Shown: positions 5,840 to 13,584 of the stretch, piece by piece
Layout: each line of letters begins with the position of its first letter
How positions within the stretch are numbered: the first letter of the stretch is position 1
IMG/VR virus record: IMGVR_UViG_3300048586_000625
Coordinates: 1 to 26,301 of that record
Length of the DNA: 26,301 nucleotides
Strand: one strand, 5' to 3'
From: a virus
The notes under the pieces: generated by a model
Database searches by the model: none
The model's input: only the letters and a program-made list of their open reading frames with translations
What the model was told of the DNA's origin: nothing
Translations under genes and position numbers: made by a program

Positions 5840-5859
5840 TCACAGATCGAAATACTCCG
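5836..5859. repeat. Imperfect direct repeat, copy B
   Basis: The partner of 5289-5312 (21 of 24 positions). It spans the last codons and stop of the 53-aa virion-operon protein. Confidence 0.6.
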
Positions 5860-6001
5860 CGTCGAATTTCGTCAGGACGTAGGGAAACGGCGGCTCCAGC
5901 CCAGCCGCCTGCTCCGCTTCCTCCTCTTCCTTGCCGAGGCGCTTGGCGAGAAGGCGCTCTTCCTTGTTCAGGCCGAAGCCGTCTTTGGTTTCGTCACTCA
6001 T
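5840..6001 (-). CDS. Small acidic protein closing the virion operon, 53 aa
   Basis: A 53-codon gene beginning MSDETKDGFGLNKEERLLAK, with a Glu-rich helix (GKEEEEAEQAAGLEP) and a C-terminus FDAEYFDL. The ATG overlaps the previous stop as ATGA. Position, coupling and composition support a real gene. Function unknown; it could be a small chaperone or virion accessory protein. Confidence 0.6.
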   Translation of the reverse strand: MSDETKDGFGLNKEERLLAKRLGKEEEEAEQAAGLEPPFPYVLTKFDAEYFDL

Positions 6002-7050
6002 AGCGACCAGAACCTCCCTGCCAGATTGCGGTTGCGCAGCACTTGGAGCGCGGAATTGAAGGCGTCGTTACCCGGTGCAAGCAGACTGCTGAAAATCGGA
6101 TCGGCGATACCGCCCAAAAGGCCGGTTTGCAGGCGGATCGGATCGATGGGCGTCGGATCAGGAATCCGCTGAGGCGCGTGGGCGAGGTTCCAGAACTGGT
6201 CGTGTTTCACGAATGCGGTCCAGGTGTCATCCATCGGCAGGTCGGGCGAGAACTTCGGCGGCGAGAGGAAATAGATGGTGGCGATCTTGATCGCGTCGAA
6301 CTCGGGGTCGGCCGCACCTTCCAGCAAGTTGCCCATTTCGACCTCGACGCGGGGCGTGTATTTGGACGTCACATCCAGCCACGGGCGTTCCCGTGCCGTC
6401 GTGGATCTACCATAGCTGATGGAAAGCAACGCGCTGTAGCTGTCCATCAGAGGATTGCCCTTGATGACATCCAGCTTGGCTGCGGGACGGTCCACGTAGA
6501 GCACCAGATCGCAGGCCCGCAGCACCGGAGAACCGTCGGTCGATTCGTATTGGACCTCCTGGATGCCGGAATTGAGGTTGCCCTGGAACACGGCCTTTTC
6601 ATCGGTCACGCCGAACTGGATGAAGAACTCAGGCACGGCCTCGAACTCGACGGCAACATTCCCCGAATCGGAGACCGAAACCGATTCGGCATCCGCCCCC
6701 TTGCCGATGATGCGGGTCGAGGGGACGAGGATTTGAGGCGACTCGGTGATGAGCGCGTCCACCGATTGATCCTTCTCCGGACGTGATCCGGTTTCCTCTT
6801 CGATCCGTTCGAGCGTGCGCTCGGTGGCGAGCCTGGCCAGGGTGGAGATTTCCGGTTCCACTCCGTTGACGAAACCGGGACGGATGCGGAACACCCACTG
6901 TCCGGCGGCATCGCTCCATTCCGGCACGATGGTCCACGGATGCACCCAACGGCGCGAGGTTCTCACAAACCGCAGAGGCAGCCGCCGCGCTACATCGTCG
7001 ATCATCGCGTTCCACGTCCTGTGATTGATGATGGGGACCTTGCGCTTCAT
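5998..7050 (-). CDS. Tail-region structural protein, 350 aa
   Basis: A 350-residue protein of mixed beta and helical character with no recognised motif. It is the third gene after the tape measure and the last large gene of the virion operon, where siphoviruses encode tail-tip, distal-tail or receptor-binding proteins. The start (MKRKVPIINHRTW) overlaps the previous stop by ATGA. A tail-tip role is inferred from gene order only. Confidence 0.55.
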   Translation of the reverse strand: MKRKVPIINHRTWNAMIDDVARRLPLRFVRTSRRWVHPWTIVPEWSDAAGQWVFRIRPGFVNGVEPEISTLARLATERTLERIEEETGSRPEKDQSVDALITESPQILVPSTRIIGKGADAESVSVSDSGNVAVEFEAVPEFFIQFGVTDEKAVFQGNLNSGIQEVQYESTDGSPVLRACDLVLYVDRPAAKLDVIKGNPLMDSYSALLSISYGRSTTARERPWLDVTSKYTPRVEVEMGNLLEGAADPEFDAIKIATIYFLSPPKFSPDLPMDDTWTAFVKHDQFWNLAHAPQRIPDPTPIDPIRLQTGLLGGIADPIFSSLLAPGNDAFNSALQVLRNRNLAGRFWSL

Positions 7051-7727
7051 GTCGGGATGAACAGGTGGCGACCGACGGCTTTCGCGTCCGGGTTCTTCTT
7101 GAGATCCTCCTCGCTCGGCCGGCGCTCCTGGAACTCGTAGCGGACGTTGTGGTGAACGATTTGGAACACCTCCTCGATGGAGTTGCCGTCTGCTGATACC
7201 CGCAGGAAGGCGAGCGGGTAGTATCCGAAACCGTCGAGCGGTCCCTTGGCTGAATCGGTTTGGACGATTTCCACATTCTCACTCACCTGCTCGCCGGCCT
7301 TGTTTTCCTTCACGCCGGAAATCCCGCCGCTCACCGACTGCTTCACCTTGAGCGAAATGTAAATCCGCCCGTCTTTGGACGCCTTCTTCGGATCCAGTTT
7401 GAGTGCCGGATAGTCCTTGCCGTTCTCGCGGTTGCCGTCCTGGTCGCGGTTGTCGATGCGGCGTTTTGCTCCACTCTCGGTGATGACCGGGACCAGATCA
7501 TTCACAGTCCCGGGTGCGACACGCACCGATGATCCGCTCACCATTACGCGGAACGGATGGCGGAACATCTGGTTGTCGCGGACTCGCACGATTGTCCCGT
7601 GAGGAGTGACGCGCACGTCGATGCCGTCATCAGGCACGATTTTAAGCGAATCTACCCAGCGCACGAGGCGTTCCCACGCATCGCGGACCTTCTCGCCCTT
7701 GCGCACCTTGAGTTCCCGCGTCGTCAT
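7047..7727 (-). CDS. Tail-region protein, 226 aa
   Basis: A 226-residue, mostly beta protein. The N-terminus is basic (TTRELKVRKGEKVRDAWERLVRW), with beta-strand-rich segments after about residue 40 (DVRVTPHGTIVRVRDN). No family recognised. It overlaps both neighbours by ATGA, so stoichiometric production with them is likely. The position suggests a tail-tip component. Confidence 0.55.
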   Translation of the reverse strand: MTTRELKVRKGEKVRDAWERLVRWVDSLKIVPDDGIDVRVTPHGTIVRVRDNQMFRHPFRVMVSGSSVRVAPGTVNDLVPVITESGAKRRIDNRDQDGNRENGKDYPALKLDPKKASKDGRIYISLKVKQSVSGGISGVKENKAGEQVSENVEIVQTDSAKGPLDGFGYYPLAFLRVSADGNSIEEVFQIVHHNVRYEFQERRPSEEDLKKNPDAKAVGRHLFIPT

Positions 7728-8455
7728 TGCTTGCTGGCTTTCTCATAGACCTCCTCGACCCAACAGCTTGGCGGCGACAACAACCATTCGTTTTCGATCC
7801 GCCACACGTCGCCGTTCTGTGAGATTTTCGGCGGCATCGCCATCCAGGTGCGGCTGCCGAAATCGACATTCGAAATGGAGTCGGGCGCTCCCGGGATGCT
7901 AGTATATACCTTGCCGATGTCGTTGATCGCATTCTTGGGGATCTGCTTCGACGACCAGGTGCGGGTGACGCGCGCTGTCATCACGGCATAGGTCGAAGTG
8001 CCGAACATCGGGTTCTTCTCACCCGCCTTGGTTTTGCTCTGGCCGCCCAGGCCGCCCTTGCCCTTGGACTCCTTGGGCATGAACTCCGGGAATTTCAGCG
8101 GCCCTCCCGGTTCCTCGTAATAGCCACCGTAGGTCGCCTTGATCTCCTTGAGATTCGGGTGCGATTCAATGGGTTCCTCGGAAAAATCGAAGCCAAGGTT
8201 CCACTGCTCCGTATCCTCTGGAGCGGGCTCCTCGTCCTCGGTGTATCCCTTGTAATTGACGGTGACGATCCATCCGTCGGTGCCGTCGTTGAGCGCCTGC
8301 CACGTCCTTCCCTGTTCGACCAGCCCATGAAAACGCGCTTGGCCAACCGTAGTGACCTCGCCGATGCTCTTGGCGTGATACGACACGGCGAATGACGAAA
8401 TCATGTTTTCGTCCCTGCCGCCGCTCGCGCCTTCGAGAATGGTGTTCTCAGCCAT
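7724..8455 (-). CDS. Tail-region protein, 243 aa
   Basis: A 243-residue, beta-rich acidic protein with a Lys/Gly linker near the middle (KESKGKGGLGGQSKTKAG). It lies directly downstream of the tape measure, with the stop and start 3 nt apart. This is the position of distal-tail or lambda gpM/gpL-like proteins, but no sequence motif confirms this. Confidence 0.55.
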   Translation of the reverse strand: MAENTILEGASGGRDENMISSFAVSYHAKSIGEVTTVGQARFHGLVEQGRTWQALNDGTDGWIVTVNYKGYTEDEEPAPEDTEQWNLGFDFSEEPIESHPNLKEIKATYGGYYEEPGGPLKFPEFMPKESKGKGGLGGQSKTKAGEKNPMFGTSTYAVMTARVTRTWSSKQIPKNAINDIGKVYTSIPGAPDSISNVDFGSRTWMAMPPKISQNGDVWRIENEWLLSPPSCWVEEVYEKASKQ

Positions 8456-8458
8456 GGC

Positions 8459-10150
8459 TCACGCAAAGACCGCCTCCGCCGGTGCCGGGGTGTTGCCCCT
8501 GTTCTTGGTGTTGTCGTGGATCTTCTTGAGCCAGTCGGTCTGCCGCTTGTTTTCCTCCAGTAGCCCAGCGTTTGCGCTGCGCCCGAAGAGCATGTTCATG
8601 GATTGCGCGAATCCGCCGAGCGCCGCGCTGCCGCCACCGGCGATGGCTGCTGGGGCCTGGGGCTTTTCGGGGGCCGGTGCCAAGCCGATCTTCTTGCCCG
8701 CCTTGGCCGGGGGGATCGCCGCCTTGATGCGCTCCACGGTTTCACCGAACTCGCGCTTCATGCCGGACGTGTCGATGGCCTCCGCGGTCTTGGCGAATGT
8801 CTCATTGAAGCGGGTCTTCACGTTTTCACCGGCCTCGGCCAGGCGTGCCGCAATTTTCTGTGCGGCAGGTTCCAACAGGTCGCCGGCCTTCGAGAACCGG
8901 GCCGCCGCGTCTTCATCGAGGATCGAAGCGCTCTCGCGGATCGTCTTCTGAATCCCATCGAGCGCGGTATCCTTGCCGAAGATCTCGGCCAGCGGGCGGG
9001 CCACCTCGACAATCTCCGCGAATCCTTTTTGCAGGAAACTGATGGCTGATAGAAAAATCCCGATGATGGCATTGCCCATCCCGCTCCAGAACTCGGGAGT
9101 CGTCAGGATCTCGAAGTAGGTGACGGCGGTTTTGAAATACTCGACGATGTATTGGCCGGTGGCGGCGATGGTCGCCCGCAGGGTGGCCCACAGAAAATTC
9201 ACGCTCTGCGCGAACGCGAGCTTGAGCGACGACCAGACAAGGTTGAGCGCCTCGCCGCTGCGGAACATGGCAACCAGGAACTGGCCGGCTTCGGCCAGCT
9301 TGGGTTTGGCCATTTCCACGAATTCGAGGAATTGCGGCGTGAGCGAAGCGAGTGCCTCCGCCAGCGGTTTGCCGACTTCCTCAAATCCCTGATTCAGCGC
9401 GGCCTTGATCTGAACGGTTGCATCCGCAGTCGCCGCCGCAGTGCCGCCGACCTGCTTTTCGATGGCGGCGAGCACCAACGCCTGTGCTTCGTGCATCCGG
9501 TTGGATTCGGCCAGGGCTTTGATCTTGGCCTTCTCCTCTTCGGTGAACGTGATGCCCGAACGGCGCAAGGCCGCAAGTCCGTTGATCGGATCGTTGAGTG
9601 CCTTGCCGAGTTGCACGGCGTTTTGTTCGGCGGTGCCGAATCCGGCCGCCGCCATGTCCACCGCGGCCTGGGTGGCCCGATCAAAATTTCCGCCAAGCTC
9701 GTTGGCGGTGTTGGCGAGTTCCTTGAAGGTGAGCAGCTTTGCCTGGGTGAGCTGGATCGCATTGCCGTCCATGCCGGTCTGCAACTCGATCTTGTCCGCG
9801 AGGTTATTGAGCCGTTCGGCCACAGCGTCGGACTGGTCGCCAAACAATCCCATCGACTTGGCGATGTTGCGGACACGGGCGTCGGCGGAGTTAGCCGCTT
9901 CACCTGATAGAATCAGCTTGTAGGTCAACGCGCCAATCGCGGCACCTGCGGCGGCCACGCTGGCGGCGACAACCGCCGTTCCCTTGGCCACGGATTTCAT
10001 GGCGGTGCCCATTGACGCGAATCCCTTGGACGCGCCCGACGACATGCCGGCCATCGAGTTCTTGAGACCACCCGTCGCCGACTTGGCGCTTTGCAACGCC
10101 GACTGGAATCCAGCCGTGTTGAGAGTCAGTAGTGCGGTGAGCTTGGCCAT
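8459..10150 (-). CDS. Tail tape measure protein (short)
   Basis: A 563-residue protein with tape-measure character: an Ala/Gly/Ser-rich N-terminus (FQSALQSAKSATGGLKNSMAG), a hydrophobic segment at about 57-82 (VVAASVAAAGAAIGALTYKLI), long helical stretches, a second hydrophobic region (WSGMGNAIIGIFLSAISF) and a low-complexity C-terminus. The motif NAVQLGKALNDPINGLAALRRSGITFTEEE is typical of phage tape measure and tail-length proteins. At about 1.5 angstrom per residue it predicts a tail of roughly 80-85 nm. It follows the tail chaperones and one extra gene. The start is preceded by the RTTGACA motif with 16-nt spacing. The tape-measure call is strong. Confidence 0.85.
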   Translation of the reverse strand: MAKLTALLTLNTAGFQSALQSAKSATGGLKNSMAGMSSGASKGFASMGTAMKSVAKGTAVVAASVAAAGAAIGALTYKLILSGEAANSADARVRNIAKSMGLFGDQSDAVAERLNNLADKIELQTGMDGNAIQLTQAKLLTFKELANTANELGGNFDRATQAAVDMAAAGFGTAEQNAVQLGKALNDPINGLAALRRSGITFTEEEKAKIKALAESNRMHEAQALVLAAIEKQVGGTAAATADATVQIKAALNQGFEEVGKPLAEALASLTPQFLEFVEMAKPKLAEAGQFLVAMFRSGEALNLVWSSLKLAFAQSVNFLWATLRATIAATGQYIVEYFKTAVTYFEILTTPEFWSGMGNAIIGIFLSAISFLQKGFAEIVEVARPLAEIFGKDTALDGIQKTIRESASILDEDAAARFSKAGDLLEPAAQKIAARLAEAGENVKTRFNETFAKTAEAIDTSGMKREFGETVERIKAAIPPAKAGKKIGLAPAPEKPQAPAAIAGGGSAALGGFAQSMNMLFGRSANAGLLEENKRQTDWLKKIHDNTKNRGNTPAPAEAVFA

Positions 10151-10166
10151 CTGGTCACGGGTGGCA

Positions 10167-10173
10167 TGTCAAT
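10167..10173 (-). repeat. RTTGACA junction motif, before the tape measure
   Basis: ATTGACA on the minus strand, 16 nt before the tape-measure ATG; its TGA is the stop of the preceding gene. Confidence 0.7.
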
Positions 10174-10843
10174 CGAATCCGGACTTTCCCTTCACGTTGG
10201 CGAAGAAGTAGAGCAGCCGCTTTTCCATCGAGCGGGTCTGCACCCGGAGCGCGGCATTCACCCGCGCCCGCAGCCCGTTGACCTTGCCAGCCCACTCGAC
10301 GGCGTTGGTGATCGACGCGCTGATCTCGCCATCCCTCACCGTGATGTCGGTGTTGCCGGGTGCGGCGTGCCGCGACACCCATGCGGGAACGCGGATTTTC
10401 CCGACGCTTTGCGCCGCCGTCGCCCATGCTGATGCGAGATAGCCAACCCGCGCCTTCTTGGCCTTGATGAGTTCGGCAATCAGCGCCTTCGGTGCCTTGA
10501 TCTTGGTTCCGCCCTTGGCCACGCGCATGCTTCCGCTCTTCCTCCGCGACTTGAGCACCGTGCGCATTTGCGCGATGGAATCCACATCCGCCCGCTTCGG
10601 ATCAGACACCCCGCGAAACACGGCGCGGATATCGCCGGTGATCGCCAGCTCGCCGAGCTTCTTCGCCTTAACGCCGCGTGTGCTGCCACGGCTCGGTGGC
10701 GTGAAGTCCAGCAAGTGACGGATGAAGCCGCGGATCTGTTCCTTCATGAACGTCTCGCCGTCGCGCTTCGAATAAAGAGCGAGCCGGTCAGCAGCCCGCT
10801 GGAACTCATCGACATGCAGCTTGAATTTTACCTCATCTTCCAT
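10169..10843 (-). CDS. Virion-operon protein between chaperone and tape measure, 224 aa
   Basis: A 224-residue basic protein, mainly helical, with a proline-rich patch FTPPSRGSTRG and Lys/Ala-rich C-terminal helices. The start is taken at ATG 10843 because AGGA lies about 5 nt upstream and the overlap with the chaperone gene stays short; ATGs at 10849 and 10864 are alternatives (226 and 231 aa). No family recognised. Lambda has nothing between GT and H, so this is an extra component, perhaps a tail chaperone or connector. Confidence 0.55.
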   Translation of the reverse strand: MEDEVKFKLHVDEFQRAADRLALYSKRDGETFMKEQIRGFIRHLLDFTPPSRGSTRGVKAKKLGELAITGDIRAVFRGVSDPKRADVDSIAQMRTVLKSRRKSGSMRVAKGGTKIKAPKALIAELIKAKKARVGYLASAWATAAQSVGKIRVPAWVSRHAAPGNTDITVRDGEISASITNAVEWAGKVNGLRARVNAALRVQTRSMEKRLLYFFANVKGKSGFD

Positions 10844-11497
10844 CGTCATCCTGATCGTCGTCAACCATGCGGTCGATGAGGCCGATCAGTTCCTCCGGTG
10901 CGAGTGCCTGGATCGACTCATCAGTCGGTGGCTCAAGCGTCCAGAGGTTGGCCGCCTGCAGTGCGCAGTGGTAATACTGGAGGGCACGCGCCATCGGGAG
11001 TTTCCAGATGATGAAGTCCTCGTTCCAACCGGTGTCCTTGGCGATGGTATAAACCACGGCCGCCAGCCAGCCGGGGTTCAGGACTTTCCCGGCGCTTCGT
11101 CATCATTGGATGGATACTTGCTTTCGACGCGCACGCTGGATGCGGCGACCAATTCGCCAATCCGGTTCATCTCGACCATCAGCGCGGGGAGCATGTCGAA
11201 AGTGACTCTGAGAGAGAACTTGAGAACGCATCTATCAACGGTGCCGTCCCGGATCGCATCGGAGATGTCGTCTTCATCGGCGGACTGCATCCACGCAAAG
11301 GCCATGATCTGCCGCTGCTCCTCCATTTCATCAAGCTCCAGCGGTGGGTCATCCTTGCTACGGGTGAACATGGTGAGCTTGAGGAGATGAGCCAGTTGCA
11401 TTGATCCCACGGTGTAGGGACGCAGTTTGATGCCACCGATCCGGCGTTCCCCGTTGTCGATCATACCAAGGGCGAGGTTGTTTTCACGGTCGTTCAT
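10833..11497 (-). CDS. Tail assembly chaperone G-T fusion made by -1 frameshift
   Basis: Translation starting at the G-like ATG and slipping -1 on GGGAAAG (minus strand, 11090-11084) bypasses the G stop. It continues as VLNPGWLAAVVYTIAKD and on through an 83-residue T-like domain to a stop at 10833, giving a fusion of about 221 residues. In lambda the G and GT proteins load the tape measure and tube protein, and the G-T ratio controls tail assembly. The T-like frame has only a GTG candidate start (11057) inside the hairpin and no SD of its own, so it is best read as a frameshift product. WNEDFIIWKLPMARALQYYH is a typical T-domain feature. Confidence 0.75.
11052..11090 (-). promoter_or_regulatory. 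-1 ribosomal frameshift signal: GGGAAAG plus hairpin
   Basis: In the zero frame the slippery site reads CCG-GGA-AAG-TCC-TGA, exactly the lambda-type heptamer GGGAAAG, with the zero-frame stop 1 codon later. After a 5-nt spacer a hairpin follows: AACC-C-CGGC (minus strand, 11078-11070), a 9-nt loop, GCCG-T-GGTT (11060-11052). The stem has 8 pairs with a single C/T mismatch. Slippery heptamer, spacing, stop and hairpin together form a textbook programmed frameshift cassette. Confidence 0.8.
11078..11497 (-). CDS. Tail assembly chaperone, G-like (unshifted product)
   Basis: A 139-residue protein, helical and acidic at the C-terminus (ESKYPSNDDEAPGKS), located two genes after the tail tube and before the tape measure, the place of lambda G. 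It ends at TGA right after the slippery sequence. It contains GGIKLRPYTVGSMQLAHLLKL near the N-terminus, typical of chaperones that contact tube and tape measure. The G-like label rests on position, frameshift context and length (lambda G is 140 residues). Confidence 0.7.
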   Translation of the reverse strand: MNDRENNLALGMIDNGERRIGGIKLRPYTVGSMQLAHLLKLTMFTRSKDDPPLELDEMEEQRQIMAFAWMQSADEDDISDAIRDGTVDRCVLKFSLRVTFDMLPALMVEMNRIGELVAASSVRVESKYPSNDDEAPGKS

Positions 11498-11501
11498 GGC
11501 C

Positions 11502-11969
11502 TCAGAATTCGGAAAGGATTTGCTCGCGGGTGGCTTTCGACGCCTCGTCGGATCCGCTCGGGACGATGGCGATGCGCTTGCCTTTGCGAATGAGAAGCAT
11601 CGGGCGCATCGTCTTGACCTTGTCGAGCAGCCGGTTGTGCTGGTCGTTCATCGCCCGCAGGTAGGCGATGGGGTGATTGGCGTTGGCCTCGCACCAGGCG
11701 AGTGATTCGTAACGCTTGCGGAACTCTTCAAAAGTGATGCTTTCCGCTGCCTCGATGGGCTCGAAGCTGAGTTTTGCCGCGCCGTCCATCAGCCAGGTGA
11801 CGGTGCGCTTCGGGCCGCCAGGGGTTTGTTCGACCGTGTCGGAATAGGCGGCTTCGGTCGCGAACATGCCGCCGCTGGCGAGTGCCGCCGCGATCAGCCG
11901 GGTGTTGCGGCTTTCGGTGGGTTTGGTGTCGTGATCGCGCACGACGCTGATTGTGATTCCTTCTTTCAT
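11502..11969 (-). CDS. Tail-region protein, 155 aa
   Basis: A 155-residue protein with no recognised motif; mixed alpha/beta, ending in a basic-acidic helix (SGSDEASKATREQILSEF). It lies between the tail-tube paralogues and the G-like chaperone and stops 4 nt before the chaperone ATG. A role in tail assembly is inferred from position only. Confidence 0.55.
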   Translation of the reverse strand: MKEGITISVVRDHDTKPTESRNTRLIAAALASGGMFATEAAYSDTVEQTPGGPKRTVTWLMDGAAKLSFEPIEAAESITFEEFRKRYESLAWCEANANHPIAYLRAMNDQHNRLLDKVKTMRPMLLIRKGKRIAIVPSGSDEASKATREQILSEF

Positions 11970-12000
11970 GGGTGATTTCTCGGGTGATCTGTTGGGTGCG

Positions 12001-12336
12001 TCATGCCGCGCTTGCGGCGGGATGGTTCACTCCGGACACTTCGAACGAGTTGTAGTCCTCGTTGGTCTGGGAGTTCTTGACGGAGGTGATGATGGTGGTT
12101 CCTCCCGTGATCTGGTCCGGCACATAGGCGGCGGAAGCTCCACCCAACAGCGATTCATCGGCGAGACCACGGCCCTTGACGGTGAAACTGAAGGACGGGT
12201 CGTAACGGTTGCCCGTCTCGAACGCGCCGTCGCTCTTCTTGAGGATCTTGTGTTCGAGCTGCTTCTGCACGTCCACGCTTTCCACCAGGGCGGCGGTGAC
12301 ACACTTGACTCCGATTTCGTTGAACGCGGCGGGCAT
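12001..12336 (-). CDS. Tail tube-like protein 2 (tandem paralogue)
   Basis: A 111-residue, beta-rich protein. Residues 76-103 (ITGGTTIITSVKNSQ then TNEDYNSFEVSGV) match residues 72-99 of the next gene upstream at 14 of 28 positions, so the two are duplicates. Small beta-barrel proteins in this position, between connector and chaperones, are usually tail tube or tail completion proteins. Both start MPA and differ mainly in their N-terminal arms, which may mean one tube protein and one cap or initiator. The tail-tube call is from position and fold character. Confidence 0.6.
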   Translation of the reverse strand: MPAAFNEIGVKCVTAALVESVDVQKQLEHKILKKSDGAFETGNRYDPSFSFTVKGRGLADESLLGGASAAYVPDQITGGTTIITSVKNSQTNEDYNSFEVSGVNHPAASAA

Positions 12337-12350
12337 GGAAGTAATGGGTG

Positions 12351-12665
12351 TTAGACGTCGTCGTAGGCGACGGCCTGAATCTCGAAGGAGGGGAAATCGT
12401 CATTGCTTTCGGTCACTTTCACCGAGGTCACGAAGGACGTTCCCTTGGTGATCGTCCCGGCGGCCACGTCGCCGAAATTCACGGTGCCCTTGCCGGACAG
12501 CGTGATACTGCGGGTGATGAGCTTTTTCGGCTTTGCCACCACGGTCACGCCGAGCGAGTCCCGCAGCGTGGCCACTTCGATGGACGCGTCGGCGGATGCC
12601 TCCTGGGCGTGGCCGGTGGCGGGTGCGAGTCCGTGTAGGTTGGTGACTCCGAAAGTGGCGGGCAT
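12351..12665 (-). CDS. Tail tube-like protein 1 (tandem paralogue)
   Basis: A 104-residue, beta-rich protein. The C-terminal half (ITKGTSFVTSVKVTE then SNDDFPSFEIQAV) is clearly related to the next gene downstream. The start (MPATFGVTNL) follows an RTTGACA motif with 16-nt spacing. The two paralogues are 14 nt apart. Probably the major tail tube protein, or an equal partner in a tube made of two related subunits. Confidence 0.6.
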   Translation of the reverse strand: MPATFGVTNLHGLAPATGHAQEASADASIEVATLRDSLGVTVVAKPKKLITRSITLSGKGTVNFGDVAAGTITKGTSFVTSVKVTESNDDFPSFEIQAVAYDDV

Positions 12666-12670
12666 GACGA

Positions 12671-13072
12671 CTACGGCGCGGTGTCAACCGGCGTCCAGTC
12701 CACCCCGAGAATCCCTTCGATGGTGGTGAGCCAACGGTCGTCATCGGTGACAGTGGTGGCGTGGGCTTTCGTCCTGAATCCGCCGACCGTGAATCCATTT
12801 GCCGCAGGCAATGCACCTTCCATGATGCCCTTCACCGCATGGGCGAGCGTGGCGTGTTCCGTCCGGTCGTCGGTGGGTGACGAGACAAGGATCTTCACGG
12901 TCGCCCGATGCAGCGGACCGACCACGTTCTCAATCGAGTCGGCCAGCACGAGAATCGCGTGGGATTCAGGAGTGCGGATTTCGGAGGAAGGCCCGGTGAA
13001 CACCTCGGGCGCGGGAGTGAGTTGCGCGGAGGTGAACAGGCCGGCCAGGTAATCTTCGATGGCTTGGTTCAT
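12671..13072 (-). CDS. Tail terminator / head-tail completion-like protein, 133 aa
   Basis: A 133-residue protein (ATG 13072; longer readings would run into the upstream gene). It is alpha/beta, starting with helix NQAIEDYLAGLFTSAQL, with strand segments around ESHAILVLADSIENVVG and TVKILVSSPTD. This layout and position correspond to tail terminator or Z/U-type proteins that cap the tube. The C-terminus, TPVDTAP, contains the RTTGACA element of the next gene, so coding and junction sequence are superimposed. The assignment rests on position and fold impression. Confidence 0.55.
   Translation of the reverse strand: MNQAIEDYLAGLFTSAQLTPAPEVFTGPSSEIRTPESHAILVLADSIENVVGPLHRATVKILVSSPTDDRTEHATLAHAVKGIMEGALPAANGFTVGGFRTKAHATTVTDDDRWLTTIEGILGVDWTPVDTAP
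12682..12688 (-). repeat. RTTGACA junction motif, before tube gene 1
   Basis: GTTGACA, 16 nt before the ATG of the first tube-like gene, inside the codons for C-terminal residues PVDT of the upstream gene. Confidence 0.7.
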
Positions 13073-13079
13073 GATGGTT

Positions 13080-13388
13080 TCAGCGGCGGGCCACCCGGTA
13101 TTCGATGATTCCGGATCCGGGTTTGCGGATGACCTCCTCAATCTTGTGGCGCTCGCCGCCGATGAGGATCGTGTCGTTGTGAGATGGCAGCGGAGTTGGC
13201 AGATTTGCCACAAGTAGCTTCACCGTGAGCGACCCGTCCTGGGTGAAGCCTCCTTCCTCAAGATCAACGGCCAGTCCGCTCGGCGAGACCATCGCCTGAT
13301 ATTCCTTGCTGCCGATGGTCACCGGCACGCCCGCGTCTCGCAGAATTTCAACGAAGGCTTCGGCGGCGGCGGCTTGGATCAAGTTCAC
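13080..13388 (-). CDS. Head-tail joining protein, FII-like
   Basis: A 102-residue protein beginning at GTG (MNLIQAAAAEAFVEIL). The C-terminal half, DTILIGGERHKIEEVIRKPGSGIIEYRVARR, has the strand-turn-strand pattern of small head-tail adaptors (an ILI-x-G-x-x-y-x-I-x-x-v core). It is the first gene after the capsid terminator and corresponds to the lambda FII position. The RTTGACA motif lies 13 nt before the GTG. Confidence 0.6.
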   Translation of the reverse strand: MNLIQAAAAEAFVEILRDAGVPVTIGSKEYQAMVSPSGLAVDLEEGGFTQDGSLTVKLLVANLPTPLPSHNDTILIGGERHKIEEVIRKPGSGIIEYRVARR

Positions 13389-13401
13389 GCACCGCGTTTG
13401 G

Positions 13402-13408
13402 TGTCAAT
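13402..13408 (-). repeat. RTTGACA junction motif, before the connector gene
   Basis: ATTGACA, 13 nt before the GTG of the FII-like gene. Because this copy is in a non-coding gap, its conservation cannot come from protein coding. Confidence 0.7.
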
Positions 13409-13471
13409 CCACTACCTACTTGCTTTTACAGGTCGTCTGCTGTCGATTGGTTATAGTTTCCCCGGACGGGA

Positions 13472-13501
13472 TGGGCCAACCAGGTCATGAGTGTTGGCCC
13501 A
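13472..13501. repeat. 9-bp inverted repeat in the capsid-connector gap
   Basis: TGGGCCAAC (13472-13480) and GTTGGCCCA (13493-13501) are perfect 9-bp arms around a 12-nt loop. It lies between the capsid terminator and the tail genes, on neither side followed by a T-run. It might be an operator for late tail transcription or an RNA-processing hairpin. Confidence 0.5.
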
Positions 13502-13515
13502 ACCCTTCGGGGAGG

Positions 13516-13556
13516 TTCAAACAAAACACCCCCTCCCGGTTTCCCGAGAGAGGGTG
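13516..13556 (-). terminator. Rho-independent terminator after the major capsid gene
   Basis: On the minus strand a 13-bp stem (CACCCTCTCTCGG with CCGGGAGGGGGTG, including two G-T pairs) closes a GAAA tetraloop and is followed at once by TTTTGTTTG. It begins 29 nt after the capsid stop codon. This would cut or reduce read-through into the tail genes, making capsid mRNA the most abundant. It is the best terminator in the window. Confidence 0.85.
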
Positions 13557-13584
13557 ATGGATGCCAATCGAACTCCAGAGAAGC

